Source of the DNA: Pyricularia pennisetigena
Taxonomy: Eukaryota; Ascomycota; Sordariomycetes; Magnaporthales; Pyriculariaceae
DNA length: 64,000 bases
Reading direction: 5' to 3'
Assembly (NCBI RefSeq): GCF_004337985.1
Contig: NC_043741.1
Coordinates: 7,956,819-8,020,818, forward strand
Below the pieces are notes generated by a model. That model was not told the DNA's origin. It made no database searches and was given only the letters and a program-made list of their open reading frames with translations. This document shows, in pieces, positions 12,360 to 24,067 of this stretch (position 1 is its first letter; each line of letters starts with the position of its first letter). The position numbers and the translations under genes are program-made.

Positions 12360-13873
12360 GCGGCTACTATATTGACGATTGGTTTAAAATCTATCACCAT
12401 TTTTTTTATTTTATTTTTCGCCGGTAAGGAAAAGTCGTTGTTGGACGTAAAAAAAGTTTTAGCGATTTTAGTGGAAATTGCCGCATTTTTTTCAAATTTA
12501 TTATGGAATAATTTTCTACCCTGTTTATTATCGCCGACTATATAGTTATCGCCGACAGCGCTATCGTTTTAAATAATTTACATTTAATACAATTTTAATA
12601 TTATTTAATTGCCCGTTCGCGAACCGACCAAACCATTAACGTCGCCAATTTATCTAATATTAACCGCGCTTATTACAATAAAACGATAATAATGTTCGTT
12701 GTCGACACTTGGTCCCGTTTTAAACCGATTAAGGTCGGACGGTTAAAAAAAACGTGCAAATCAAATTTAAATACACCTATTGGATTTGTTAATATTTAAA
12801 GGTATTTTCAACAATTTGTACGACGAAGGGCGGTTCCATCGTCCCATTTTTACCAGACCTAAAATAAAAATTACCGAATTTTATCCTAAATATTTTGGCG
12901 ACGACCAATAAAACGATTTTTTCAATTTTATATAAACCCAATTCATTATTGCCGATCGATTTGCTGATATAGACCGCGCAAAAAAGGAAATTTTCGAGGA
13001 CGCCCGCGAAAAAACTTTAACGGCTTTTTTGGTATATTATGCGCAATTTTCCATTTTAATCAAAAATTATCCCTGGATTGGTTTTCTTTTAATTCGGACG
13101 CAATTCAGGCTATTATAAAAGATTTGCGCTTTTTTTAAAACATTTTACCTGTCGACGGTTTAAATCCCTATAACAAAATCGGTTTTAAATATAAGAAAAT
13201 TAAAGGTAAATATTTTTGGTTTAACTGGGATATATTTAATATTTCTTTTGGTCGCCATTTGTTACCCCATTAATTGGTTGGTAAATTATATATATATTAC
13301 CCCTAATAATTGTAGCTGTTACTACAATTTTACTTCCATTTTTGTAACTATTATTACAATCGTTGTTTTTTACTAAATTTATTTCTTTTTTGGTTTAAAT
13401 ACTTATATTTTACTAAAATTGGAGCAGTTAGCTTTTAAAAATTGTTTATTAGTCAATAAAATGGGCACAGGAAAAACAATTATTTATTTTACGGCGATCT
13501 ATATATGGTATATTCGTTGTTAATACGACCGATTTATTTAAAATACCGACGGATATTTTCCCATTTTTATTTTCGTCCCTGCCAGTTTTATTTCGGAGAT
13601 ATTTAAAAAGGTAATAACCAATTTCCCAGTTTTTAACGTTAAATGCTATTATAATTGAACCAAAATATGCGCTACCGATACCCCGCGAACGGCTGTTATT
13701 TTTACCCAGGCGTAATTTTACGATATATTAATTAAATTCGCCGCGGGCAAATTTAATCCCAAATGTGCGGGTACGGTTATTTTTACCTTTTATTCGACAT
13801 TTTTAATCCGAAAAATTAAATAATTGGACTAAATTTATAACGCGGAAAAGGTATTTAATATATAATATATTAG

Positions 13874-13874
13874 N
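13874..13874. other. Ambiguous base (N)
   Basis: The only N in the window, in copy A within TATTAGNGACGTC. The matching place in copy B (about 34545) reads TAGTAGCGCCCCCCCGACG, so an unresolved C-run or collapsed repeat is the likely reason. Confidence 0.9.
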
Positions 13875-16208
13875 GACGTCGATAATTTCGACGATAATTC
13901 CGATATTAAAAATAATTCCTAATAAATATTTTCTTGTAATAATAATCATTATAATTTAGCTGTATTAATATATTTATTTAAATTAAATAATGTTGTTAGG
14001 AACCGTTAACGCAGAAACGGTCGGAAGGCTTATTTTTCCAAGGGCGAAACACTAAAAATATCCGGCGTTTGGTTATATATTTATTATTTGGTAATTTTTT
14101 TTAAAAATATGATTGGAATCGAAATTTAATATTTCCGTTACCGCGAATCGATAATATACCGCGCATTTCGCCTTATTTTCTGCAGTAATCGGGGTATAAC
14201 CCCTGCCACGCCGATTATCAATAAAATTAGGGATATCATTGGTTTTAATGCCCTGGGTTTGGGATAAAATTGCGATTTTTTTCGCCCGACCTGAAGGTTT
14301 ATTTTAGGAAAATATGTTTACAGTCGATTATATTTGGGAAAATAGTGGTTATTTCGTCGTTTTTAATATCGATAAAAATACCAAAACCTCCCTGCAAAAA
14401 CACGAATTGATGGGTTGGAAATAATGGTTATTTTACCCTCGAATTTTAAATTTTATAACTTTTATTATTATATTAAACGAAAAATCGTTAATAATTTTTA
14501 AATATACGGGCGGATCTACGGTACGTAAAGGTGAAAATACCGGGTTTACTTTACCCAACGGTATAATTACTTATCCCCGTAAACCTATTCCGCCCTATAA
14601 TATTATTATTAAAAAATTCCAATTTGGCCACCGTTTCGAAGACGTTATAACGAATACCGAAACAATTTTTGAAAATATTATTACCGTATTTGTGGGCGGA
14701 AATACCGACGATACTAGTCCCGCTCCATTAGGAATTCCCAATAATGCGGATACCGGAATTAATAACCGCCCAACCTCGGTTTTTTTTAATAAAAGGTTTA
14801 TCCGTTTACTGCAGTTTTTAGCAATTAATTACCTTTTTTGGTTAATCATTTACGCCGAGGACGATACCCAGGATATTAATTCGGCGGAATTGGGTAAAAT
14901 ACTACCGTTAAAAAAGTGGATTTTAAGGCCAAATACCGCGACGTCCGACAAACTTTTGGAAAAAGCTTTCAAAAAGGAAAAGCCCGCTTTAAATCGGTAA
15001 TTATGGACGCTTTAATTTAATATAACGGCGACGGTCTTTTTAGCTGGGCTTATTCGAATACCTGCACTAATTTTAAAACGTTACCTCCGTCGGGCAGGGT
15101 TAAAATAGTCCATTTTATATTAAACGAATCGCCATTTATTGCCCGTATAGTCGAAATTTGCATAAAGGAAAAAAAAGGTTAACGCGTCCTGGTTATAACC
15201 CCTAATATTTGGAATTAAGCGTAAGTTGGCCATATGGTGACAGTTATTACAATTCTTTTCCCTCCTCACAATTATTGTAGCAATTATTACAATTTTTAAT
15301 GTTTTTAGATTGTAATAATTGGTACAATTTGAAAATATTCTTGGATTATAATAAATGCTACAATAGCTGTTGTTTTTCCATTTTTGTAGTAATTGTCACA
15401 ATTTTTAATATACCTACTAACTTTTCTTAGTTTTATTGCTTTTATTTTAAAAAAGCCAGTTCCGGTGTGGTTATTATCCGATTAAACCTGTCCCAAACCG
15501 AACGCGATAAAACCGTTCCCGATTTCACCGATTCTAATTCCAACTTTAACGTTTATGTCCTAAATATTAACATTTCCAGTGCTGGTTTTAATTTGCACCC
15601 CAATTATTGCACTAATATTATTAACCCTTTAATATGGAACGCCAGTATATAATTGCAAATTTATAGTCGTTTAATTCGATTAAATTAAAACAAACCTATT
15701 ATTTGGCGCATTTTCGAAATGCGAGGTATTTTTTTCGATTGGGTAAAAAATCGCATATTCCGGAAGGTTAATGCGCTTTTTTCTACTATTCCCGCCGTTA
15801 AGAATATATAATAAATGTTATTTGAATATATTACGCGTATACCTTTTTTTAAAATTATCCAATTTCCAATTGTTAAATAATTCCTGGCGTATAAGGTGAT
15901 GACAATTATGTTTTCCTAACCTTTTAATTATTTCGCTTGGATAGCAAAACCCCCCCCAGTATTTTAATATTTTTTATTTTAATAGGACGCGCCGTATAAG
16001 CGAATTTTATTTTCGTTTAATTTTAATGTTCGTATCAAATACTTTTAAACAATTTAAGGAACAGGATTTAATCGAAAAATCGTTAGTTTTTATTTTAACG
16101 TTAGGTCCAGTTTATATTAATTATTAATATTAGGAGTAAAATGCTGGCCGTAATACGTTTATTAATTATATTAATTATATTTATTTACCTTATTTTTATT
16201 TTATTATT

Positions 16209-16857
16209 TGTGAGGAGGTTACGAGATAGAATAAGCTTAATCTTGAACGCGGGGAAAAGTGGATCACGTATAAGGTTGATGGAACGTTGAAATGGCAGAT
16301 AACCGTCTGCTAGCGGGTAATAGAGATGATATATTGTTGTTGTTGCACAATCGATTCGTTGAATCGTTGAATCGATGAAGGTTATGAAGGTGATAAATCT
16401 AAGGCTAAGTTATGAATTACGTGTTCGAATCCGTAGGTGCAGATCTTCGATCCGGATGTCCGGAATGCGGGGTCACGTCACATGATTTGGCCTTATTCAT
16501 GTGACTAACCAGCCGACCTATTGAGCCTAACGGCCCATTGTGCTTATGCATGCACAGAAAATCTGCGACCACAACGGGATTCGAACCCACGCACTTCAAC
16601 GTATATATAATATAGATTATGGTACGTGCATTATACCACTAAGCTAAATTAAATATGACGTATTTGTTTTGTTGTTGAAACTATGAACAAAGACGTGATA
16701 TATAAAGCTTTGTGTGTATAAACGCGTATACGTTTTATTTGTTATTTATTTATTTATTTATTCGATGCAGGGTGACTAATAAAATTAGCCCGTGCTAGCC
16801 GTTATAAGATAATGCAGGGTAGCTAATATAATTAGCCCTGCGCTAGCCATGTTCACA
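16209..16857 (-). repeat. Solo Copia LTR
   Basis: Inverted copy of the Copia LTR with both ends intact (TGTGAGGAGG at the left, ...CATGTTCACA at the right) and no internal region. It is flanked by the 5-bp TTATT at 16204-16208 and 16858-16862. Copy B lacks it at the matching place (near 36850). It keeps the least RIP-altered tRNA-like block (16564-16646). Confidence 0.93.
16564..16646 (-). promoter_or_regulatory. tRNA-like block in the solo LTR, best preserved
   Basis: On the minus strand it reads TAGCTTAGTGGTATAATGC, a near-perfect tRNA D-arm/A box. Then an ACGTA...TACGT candidate anticodon stem with a 19-nt loop, GTGGGTTCGAATCCC (T-arm/B box) and GTGGTCGCA. The 5' acceptor strand does not pair, so an intact tRNA is unlikely. 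Confidence 0.65.
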
Positions 16858-17559
16858 TTATTATGGATTAGGGGTTTGTGGTTAAATTAATAAAATGGAT
16901 TTAAAATAGCGATGGATTTTACGACGAAACCGTGACCGCGCGGGTTATTGAGGCCTTAATAAAAGATTTTAGCTCCTAGGTTATAAAACGCCGGGAAATT
17001 AATAAACCGTTTAAAAAAGGTATTTTTGGTAAAAATAACGCCGACTTTTTGGCGGTTGTTATTCCGTTTTTTCATTTATCGATTTTGGCTTTAATTACGA
17101 TAAATTTACATTCGATTCGTTAAAAAAACCTTGCATACTTATTTCGGAAAAAGATAAAAAGGAGGACGATTTGGTCCCTGGATCGTTTACCGCGACCCCA
17201 ATTTGGAAAAGGAGGCGTGGCGCTAACAAACCCATTTTTAAAAAGATATTTAACGTTATTAAACGTTTTCGTTTTTTTAAATCGATTTGGGTTTTTTTTG
17301 TTTTGCTTTTTTCTGGGGGTTTATTGTTAGGAAATTGGGGGCTTTATATATATAATATTATTATAATTACTACTATTGGGATCCGGTTTAATGGATTTAT
17401 TATTCGTAATTGATGGGGTATTATAATAACGGTTATTACCAGGATTTCTTTTGCTGGATTTATAATTGGCGGTGGATAAAGGATATAATTTATTTGGGTA
17501 AGAAAAATGGATAAAAAACGGGTTATTTATACGGAGGATTTTGGAGGAAATTTTACCAC

Positions 17560-20500
17560 GTTTTTTATTTTGAATTTAATTTACAATTAGCATTTATTTA
17601 TTTATATTTACTGGTTTTGCGGACGCTGTTTTGCCTCCGTTTTTTACGGGTGAGGTTACCGTTATTCGTTTATTAATTTTTCTTTATAATAAAACGATTT
17701 CGCCTTTACCCGCTTTGGCTTGCGTAATTTGCTTTCTATTATTTTAAATTTTTTTACGCCTTTTTCGTCGGATTTTTCGTATATTCCGTCCAATAAACTT
17801 CCTCCGGTATTAATTATACTATTAATATCTAAACCGCTTATCCGGTTATACCCCTTTTTTAAATTTCCCGTATTTTTTCAATATCCGCCTAAAATAATAC
17901 GTTATTGGAACGTACGATTTTTTACTTAAATACCTCCAATTCATCGCCCATTAGCTTTTTTAAACCCAAATATATTAAATTAGGGCCGTCGAAATTGAAA
18001 TTGGGTAATATTTTGGCCTTTGCGTTTCCCTAACCATTTTGGAATAATAAATAAGTATAATGGATTATATTTTGGTTAATTAATACTATATAATATTTGC
18101 TGTTAATAAATATACGGGTGATATTTTCCAATATTTTACGCACCGTGATTACGATTAACCCCATTGCTGCATAATTTAGGAATATTTTTCGCAAATCGTG
18201 CGTGGAATTGCGGTTATTTTTAATAATTATTACGAAACCCCTATTAATATATTTCATTGCTAGGTTTACCGGTTTAAATTTATTCCCGACCGTGGTATAT
18301 TTTACGAACGTTAATTTTAAAATCCCGGTCCGCAGCGGTTTATTTATAACTTTTGGTCGTAATAAATAGGTTAAATATAATATTTTAAGGTTAGAATTGT
18401 TTGTTTTATAACCGTAAAGAAATAGGACCAATTGCGGTATTATAATTGCCAATACGCCGTAATTTTCTTGGTGGAACGCGTTTATTATTATTTATAAAAA
18501 ATAGATTTTTTGTAAATAACGGCGTTACGTGTTAAAAACGATATTAGTTATGGGTTTTATATCCTATAATCCAATCCCTATTAAACCGTTAATATAACCA
18601 GCGAATATATTATCGTGGAAACGGTTTACCACGGAAATATATATATTATATAATATATCGGTAAAAACTTTTTCCAAAGCGTTTTTAAAAATTTCATTTC
18701 TGTCCAATAATCCGTTTTGGATTAAAACGGCAATTATAATATATAAAATGCGGGACCGGAATATATCTTGTAAGAGCCGTAAGGCGTCGTAAAACTTTTT
18801 TTATTTTTTTAAAATTGGTTATATTTCCCTAACCTTATTATATTGATAAATATAATGGGGGCGTAATATTGCTACTATTGGTTAGTAAAATTAAATTCGA
18901 TATGGAAAAACGTTGGTACGGGTAATATTTATCATTTTTTGTCAAAAGGGTTGGATAATTTAATATAAATTCTTCAAATAATACGGATATATAACGTTAT
19001 CTTTAATCCCTATAAACGAAAAACAGGAGGGAAAAATGGTCGGAATGGTCGGGTACTAGGTTTAACAAACGTTTAAAAAGGATTTTATGAATTTGGATAA
19101 TTTTTGCGTATTTATTTTCGTTTTTGGCAATGGCGGGGGTTTGGTTAAGGTAGGAAATCGGTATTATTCGTGTAAAAGTAAGGTATTATGGGATTATTCC
19201 AGGGGTATATGGGCGGTTGGGGAATAAAAAACTATAAATTTGGTGCATTATATAATATTTGGCGATTTCGTAATAGGTGTCCGGATATTGTAAAAATGCG
19301 GGCGTTTGTAACCATTTTTGGCGGAAAGGTACGGTGGCGTACCATTGGGATTACGTATATCGTCTAAGTTTTGGCGTTAATATAAGGAAATATAATGTTA
19401 AATTTTGCATTTGGTTACGTTTTCCATATTTAAAATCCTGTACTTTGTCCAGAAAATTGAAATTATTATATATAAAAGATAACATTGGGTTACGAACGAT
19501 CCTTTTTAAATCTGTTTATATATTAATATATATATATATATAAATATATATAAGTGTAAAAGATTATTACTATTATTCGTGGTAAAAGTTAAATATAAAT
19601 ATAAATACTATGAATAATGTATTCGGGTAACGGCGATAAATTGTTGGGCTTACCGTTTAATAACTTTATAAAAAAAATAAATTCCAAACCCGGATAACGT
19701 ATTTATAATACGTCGTGGAATTTTATTATTTATAAAATATAATACGAATGCGCGTAATAAATAATTTTTTTGGGGGGAATATCCGTGGGTTACAATCGCC
19801 GATATTAATATAACGCGTTAATATTCTAACGTTGGGGGGTTAGTGGTTTTAAAAAGGTATTTAGTTCCAGGTGTACCACGTTCGAAATTTATAACGATGG
19901 ATAAAACAGGCGGTGGTCCCGGGAATATAATAATAATAAAAATATAAGTTTATATAATATTGGCGTTTTGGGCGGGATTTCCTGGTTGGACGTATTAAAT
20001 ATTTATTTAAACCAATTTATATCGTTTACGTTTTTGGTGGAACAATTTTTTATTCCCGAAAATTAAAAATTTGTGGGTTCGAACCGGTTAAAAAGGCGTA
20101 AATATTATATTAATTATTATAATTCCTTACGCAAAAAATCGATTTCGATAAACGTAGGAAATTTATTATAAAAATGGTATTAGACCCTATTAAGGCGTAA
20201 ATTCTTTTGGATTTAAAGGTTTTGTAGTGCTTTTTTAAAAAAAAGTATTCGCGATAAAACAGGTCGGGTAATTTCGTAAAAGTTTGCCGTTATTACCCAA
20301 ACGTGGATAAATTGCGTAAGATTGGTACGTCGGTAACGGTTACCCCAAAATTTGGTAATATCGCGAATAAATTTAATTTCGGGGTTTATTTCCGTTTTGG
20401 ATTCGGATTTTTTCGGTAATTGCTTTTAATCGATTACAAAAAGCTTAAATTCCCATTTATTTTCGAATATAAAATTGGGCGATAATAATTAAAATAACGA

Positions 20501-20635
20501 TAAAAACGAAAATAATTGCGATATTAATGGAAATAATAGGGTTAAATTGGACGTAAAATATTGGGTTACAAATTGCGCGGATGGGAATATTTTTTCAAAT
20601 ATATCCATTAATATTATTGGAAATATATTTTCTAT
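17560..20635 (-). pseudogene. DUF6589-like gene, copy A
   Basis: Opposite strand to and convergent with the SNF2-like gene. The longest open part (18030-18452) contains KYINRGFVIIIKNNRNSTHD and a LFQNG end, matching the copy B protein closely. The start codon equivalent at about 20635 is ATA in place of ATG. The identity argument is given under copy B (37560-40638). An AT microsatellite near 19517-19553 interrupts the reading. Confidence 0.55.
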
Positions 20636-20947
20636 TATTAAATTCGGGTTTTATTTGGGTTAATAATATATGGAATAAAGGTTAATATGCGTAAATATAT
20701 GGTATAATAATAAATCTTTTTATTTTTCTGTGTATCGGGGGGAATAGTGGTTGGCGATATCGTAGCATTGGGTGTTTTGTTAATAATACCGCTATTAACG
20801 GCGAAATCCGACAAAATGTTTTTAAACTAAAACGAGCGCGATTTTTTCGGCCAATATAATTGGTCGAAAAACCATGTGGTTAAAAGGTATATGGAGCGTT
20901 CGGTCCCTACTGCGAAGCAGGGGGGTCTAGTCTAAGCACTGAGACTA

Positions 20948-21083
20948 GGAAATTGTTAAATTGCCATTTAACTTAAATTGGAAAGACTTTTGTGCGAACC
21001 CACCCTCAGGGATAAACAAAGCCACGATTTGAGCCCAGGCTCAATTTGTGCAGCTCCGGGTTTTTAGGATAAACCCGAGATTA
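20948..21083 (-). mobile_element. Fragment of a diverged relative of the TIR element
   Basis: Read on the minus strand from 21083, TAATCTCGGGTTTATCC then AACCCGGAGCTGCACAAATTG parallels the left terminus TAGTCTCAGGGCTTATCC...AAGCCCAAAGCTCCACAATT, but with many differences that are not RIP-type. This suggests a related but distinct element family. Copy A abuts it at 20947/20948. Confidence 0.5.
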
Positions 21084-21324
21084 GTTCGAATAATATAGAA
21101 ACAAATTAACTTCAATTCGCATATTTCCTCGCCGACTAACTCCTGAATTTCCCGAACTGCGGTTATAATATTGGTTTTGGCGAGCCAAAATGACCCTTTC
21201 CTATCTATTTTAATATATATTTTCCACTTTCCATCCATTCGTGGTGGATTATAAAACAGGATATAACCGATAAAATTCCCTTTTACCCGCGTTTTTAACA
21301 GTTTTTCTCTATTAATTTTCGCAG

Positions 21325-21609
21325 TTAGGAAGGGGCTGTAACAGGGCCGCTTGCCGATACACTGTGTCCTTGCGGCCATGACCCCGAATTATAATTTACT
21401 GAGCAATCGGCAGCAAGTTGTGCGTAATATACTTTATGCTCGATATGAGCTTCAATTTGACCAGGCGCCCGTCGCCTATGAACCGTTTTTTTTCCCGTCG
21501 GGTCGGCGGGCGTGCAAAAACGAACTAAACACCAAATATCTTGGCCTCCAGGCTGGGATTGTACAAGCAGAAATTGAGTAGCACAAAGGAAAAAGGCGGC
21601 GAATTTCAT
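21325..21609 (-). CDS. Candidate small secreted protein (94 aa)
   Basis: Starts MKFAAFFLCATQFLLVQSQP: a short positive n-region, a hydrophobic core of about 13 residues and a plausible signal-peptidase site near residues 17-20. The mature part is about 75 residues with three Cys (near 27, 32, 69), a basic HRRR stretch that could be a Kex2-like site, and no second membrane segment. The ~290 bp are GC-richer than the surroundings and free of RIP-type stops. A CTAAC branch-like motif lies just at the stop codon, and AG acceptors follow. A spliced 3' exon in the overlapping open frame down to 21041 is therefore possible; that extension would end inside the diverged TIR fragment. No family is recognised, and nothing shows expression. 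Small secreted proteins in AT-rich, transposon-rich DNA are often effector candidates in plant-associated fungi; for this gene that is only inference. Confidence 0.5.
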   Translation of the reverse strand: MKFAAFFLCATQFLLVQSQPGGQDIWCLVRFCTPADPTGKKTVHRRRAPGQIEAHIEHKVYYAQLAADCSVNYNSGSWPQGHSVSASGPVTAPS

Positions 21610-24067
21610 ATTAAATGCGTTTGCTGAACAAAATGGGAGGAATATTTTTCGGCGCTGGGTTTGGGGTTATTAATAACCAACGAAAAAAATATAATGGAAT
21701 TGGAAGGACCTAATTTTGGTTCGTATGTGTTATAATACGTAAACCGTAAATATGAAAGTTATAAGGTAGGTAAGGAGGAATTTTGAAGGACGGATTAAAA
21801 CCGTTAAAAAATTGCAAATGAAAAAGCAGTTATAGATTGTAAAAATGTTATCGAAGTCAATAATTAGGCTAATACTTCACTTGTTATTAACGGGCTATTA
21901 CGCCCTTTTTATATTTTAAATATTATTAATTTTGCTAAAGTGTTCTATTTATTACTATATTAAGATTACTATTCACTCATACATTATTAATGCGTTTAAA
22001 CTTGCGTTAATATTTACTATAATTAATAAATATATATATATATATATATATGTTGATATGACTCGAGGTAATAATACCGTGACTAAAGTAATAAAAGCAG
22101 TTAAAGCGTTATATATAAAAATACGTTACTTTATCATCAGAAACCTAATATTTACTTTAAATATGTACACTTATAATAAAAACGAAGCAGAAACGTTTGA
22201 GTCTACTTTTATTATATATTTATGGTAATAATAAGGGTAAATGTCCATCCCTTTATACAGTTTGCGCTGGTGTGGACCGTTCGGGCTTTGCCAATTTCGG
22301 TAATAAATTTTAATTCAAAGAATTTCAATTTTGATATTAATACCACCCTCGAACAGTTAAATCAGTAATAGCCCACGCATAAATATATGTATATATATAG
22401 ATATATATATATATATATAGACGGTAATAGGGGAGGTTTTTCGCCTGTTATTATAATATGTAAAACGTATATTTAAGCTGTAAAAATATAAATTAGTGCC
22501 AGCATAATTCATATATTTATTTCTACTGCCATTTTAATTTATTAAACAATAATTAATTATATTATTTTTACCTCTTTTGTTGGATTTACAATTTACGTAT
22601 TTAAAAGCACGGTTATTAAACTATAAAATTCTATTAAGTTATAATTCGGTCTAGCATTATATAGTATTATTTATATCCGTATATTAATAAAATATGTGGA
22701 GATGAATTCCAATTAGGGGACGATTTCCCACGTGCGCCGTTTACGTGCTTTTTTAATAAGTCCCAGTTTTACCACGCTCGTAACGGTAAATATTAACACA
22801 ATTCTTTATATTAGATTTTATTACGATAAACGCGCGCTTATATGTTTTACAATAGGATTTGTTTATATTTTTCTCAAATACGTTATGCTTTTATTATTAA
22901 GAAGAATTTTATCAGGTAAAAGTTACGAATATTGTAAATTATTAGCTTAATGCACTCTTACTTTCGTAATTTATATATACCGTAATTGGGTAAAATTAGT
23001 TGAATATACACCTGATTGAAACTTGGTGAAATTCTGGTATAAGGTGATTACCATTTGAAATAAATATTGTATAACGATTTGCTTACTGCGGGCTTAAACC
23101 GAGTAGGTATTATGTGCAGGTAAGGGTAGTGAAGACTTTTTTGCGCCCAAGATTTAAAAGCTTAAGCAAATGTTATAAAAAATAATTTAAAATAATAAAA
23201 GGAAACCCCTCATCCTCGTGTAGCTTTTATAGCTTACCGAAATAGAATGGGAAAAAATTATCTTATTATTTAGTAAGCTTTCTAAAGCGAATAAAAAAAG
23301 CAATATAATTTTTTCCAGTTTGAAAGGGGCATATCGAAATCCGCATATTTCATAATCTGTTATTCTATTGTTCATTAAATTAATGGCAAAAATTAGAAGT
23401 ATAAAGCTGGGATAACTTGTTTTTAACAGTGAGTGAGATAAGTGACGACGGGGCTGCTTTACCCCTGGAAATATAAAAGTAGGAGCATTGTATAATCCGT
23501 TCATCATTTGATTAACGGGTGCATCGAAAAGGGAACCTCGTGCAATAGGGTAATTACATGGTTTTGCGTCATTTTAAATTATATCGCGCAATATTTTCAA
23601 AGTATAAAATATTTGCATTTGTTTGTTTTTAGAATCTCAATGGAAAACCCACATGTGTTTTAATAGTAGCGCTATTTAGTAATTTGGATTTTTATATTTA
23701 GTATTTATTAATTTCCACATTATTATTCAGTTAATATATTATTTATTATATAATATTTGTAATAGCTACCAGCAAAGCCCCTGCTATTTGAAACCATTTA
23801 TTAATTTCCCGTTTTGTTTCAGCGCAGATTTGCGGCTAAAGTTCCACTTTTGAAAACTTTGAAAATATTATATATAGAAAAACTGGGAATAGTCATAAAT
23901 AATGAAATACGGGGCTGGAAAATAATGAGATTATATTTGTTAGTTTGTGGGCAGATATGTGTTTGGATAAATCACGTGTGCAACCACGTGATTTCGGAAC
24001 TCGTAGCAAAGATTTCAACAAATTTATGCGATTAGGTAAATAGGTTTGGAGAGAGATAGAGATAGGT
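21610..24067. other. AT-rich stretch without a supported gene
   Basis: Contains short AT microsatellites (about 22030-22052 and 22383-22421) and only short open frames without recognisable domains. The open frame at 23187-23507 (minus, 106 codons) is the longest, but shows no motif. No TIR or LTR was seen until 24068. Confidence 0.6.

Larger units (their letters stand above)
5928..17270 (+). pseudogene. SNF2-like helicase gene, copy A (split by two insertions)
   Basis: The ATG at 5928 is kept here (MPVWQKTSASVPDIF) but is ATA in copy B. After about 62 codons the Copia element interrupts at 6114, and the gene resumes at 12234. The ATP-binding loop is best preserved here: MGTGKT at 13461-13478, preceded by EQLAFKNCLLVNK, the usual SNF2 context. 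The C-terminal lobe has an open stretch at 15467-15652 with ISSAGFNLHPN, matching SNF2 motif V. A motif VI-like segment follows (RLIRLN then NKPIIWRIFEM), where copy B keeps the Gly of the RLGQ-type motif. A solo LTR interrupts at 16209. SNF2 proteins are ATP-driven DNA translocases; no activity is expected from this copy. Confidence 0.75.
5603..20947 (+). mobile_element. Large TIR helicase element, copy A (5'-truncated, interrupted)
   Basis: Collinear with 32318-40951 of copy B once the Copia element (6114-12233) and solo LTR (16209-16862) are removed; about 8.6 kb remain in each. It ends with ...GCACTGAGACTA at 20947. The left 5.2 kb (terminus, RecQ-type gene, most of the acidic-repeat gene) is missing, and the Gypsy LTR stands at the break. 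It retains the last codons of the acidic-repeat gene, the SNF2-like gene and the opposite-strand DUF6589-like gene. Differences from copy B are mostly C/T and G/A, as RIP would give. Confidence 0.85.

Noticed and set aside
16564..16646. Functional tRNA gene
   Set aside because: The T-arm and D-arm are good, but no 5' acceptor strand pairs with the 3' end and the anticodon loop is not of normal size.
21351..21581. 76-codon plus-strand frame antisense to the secreted-protein candidate
   Set aside because: No signal peptide or motif; the minus frame has a convincing N-terminus.
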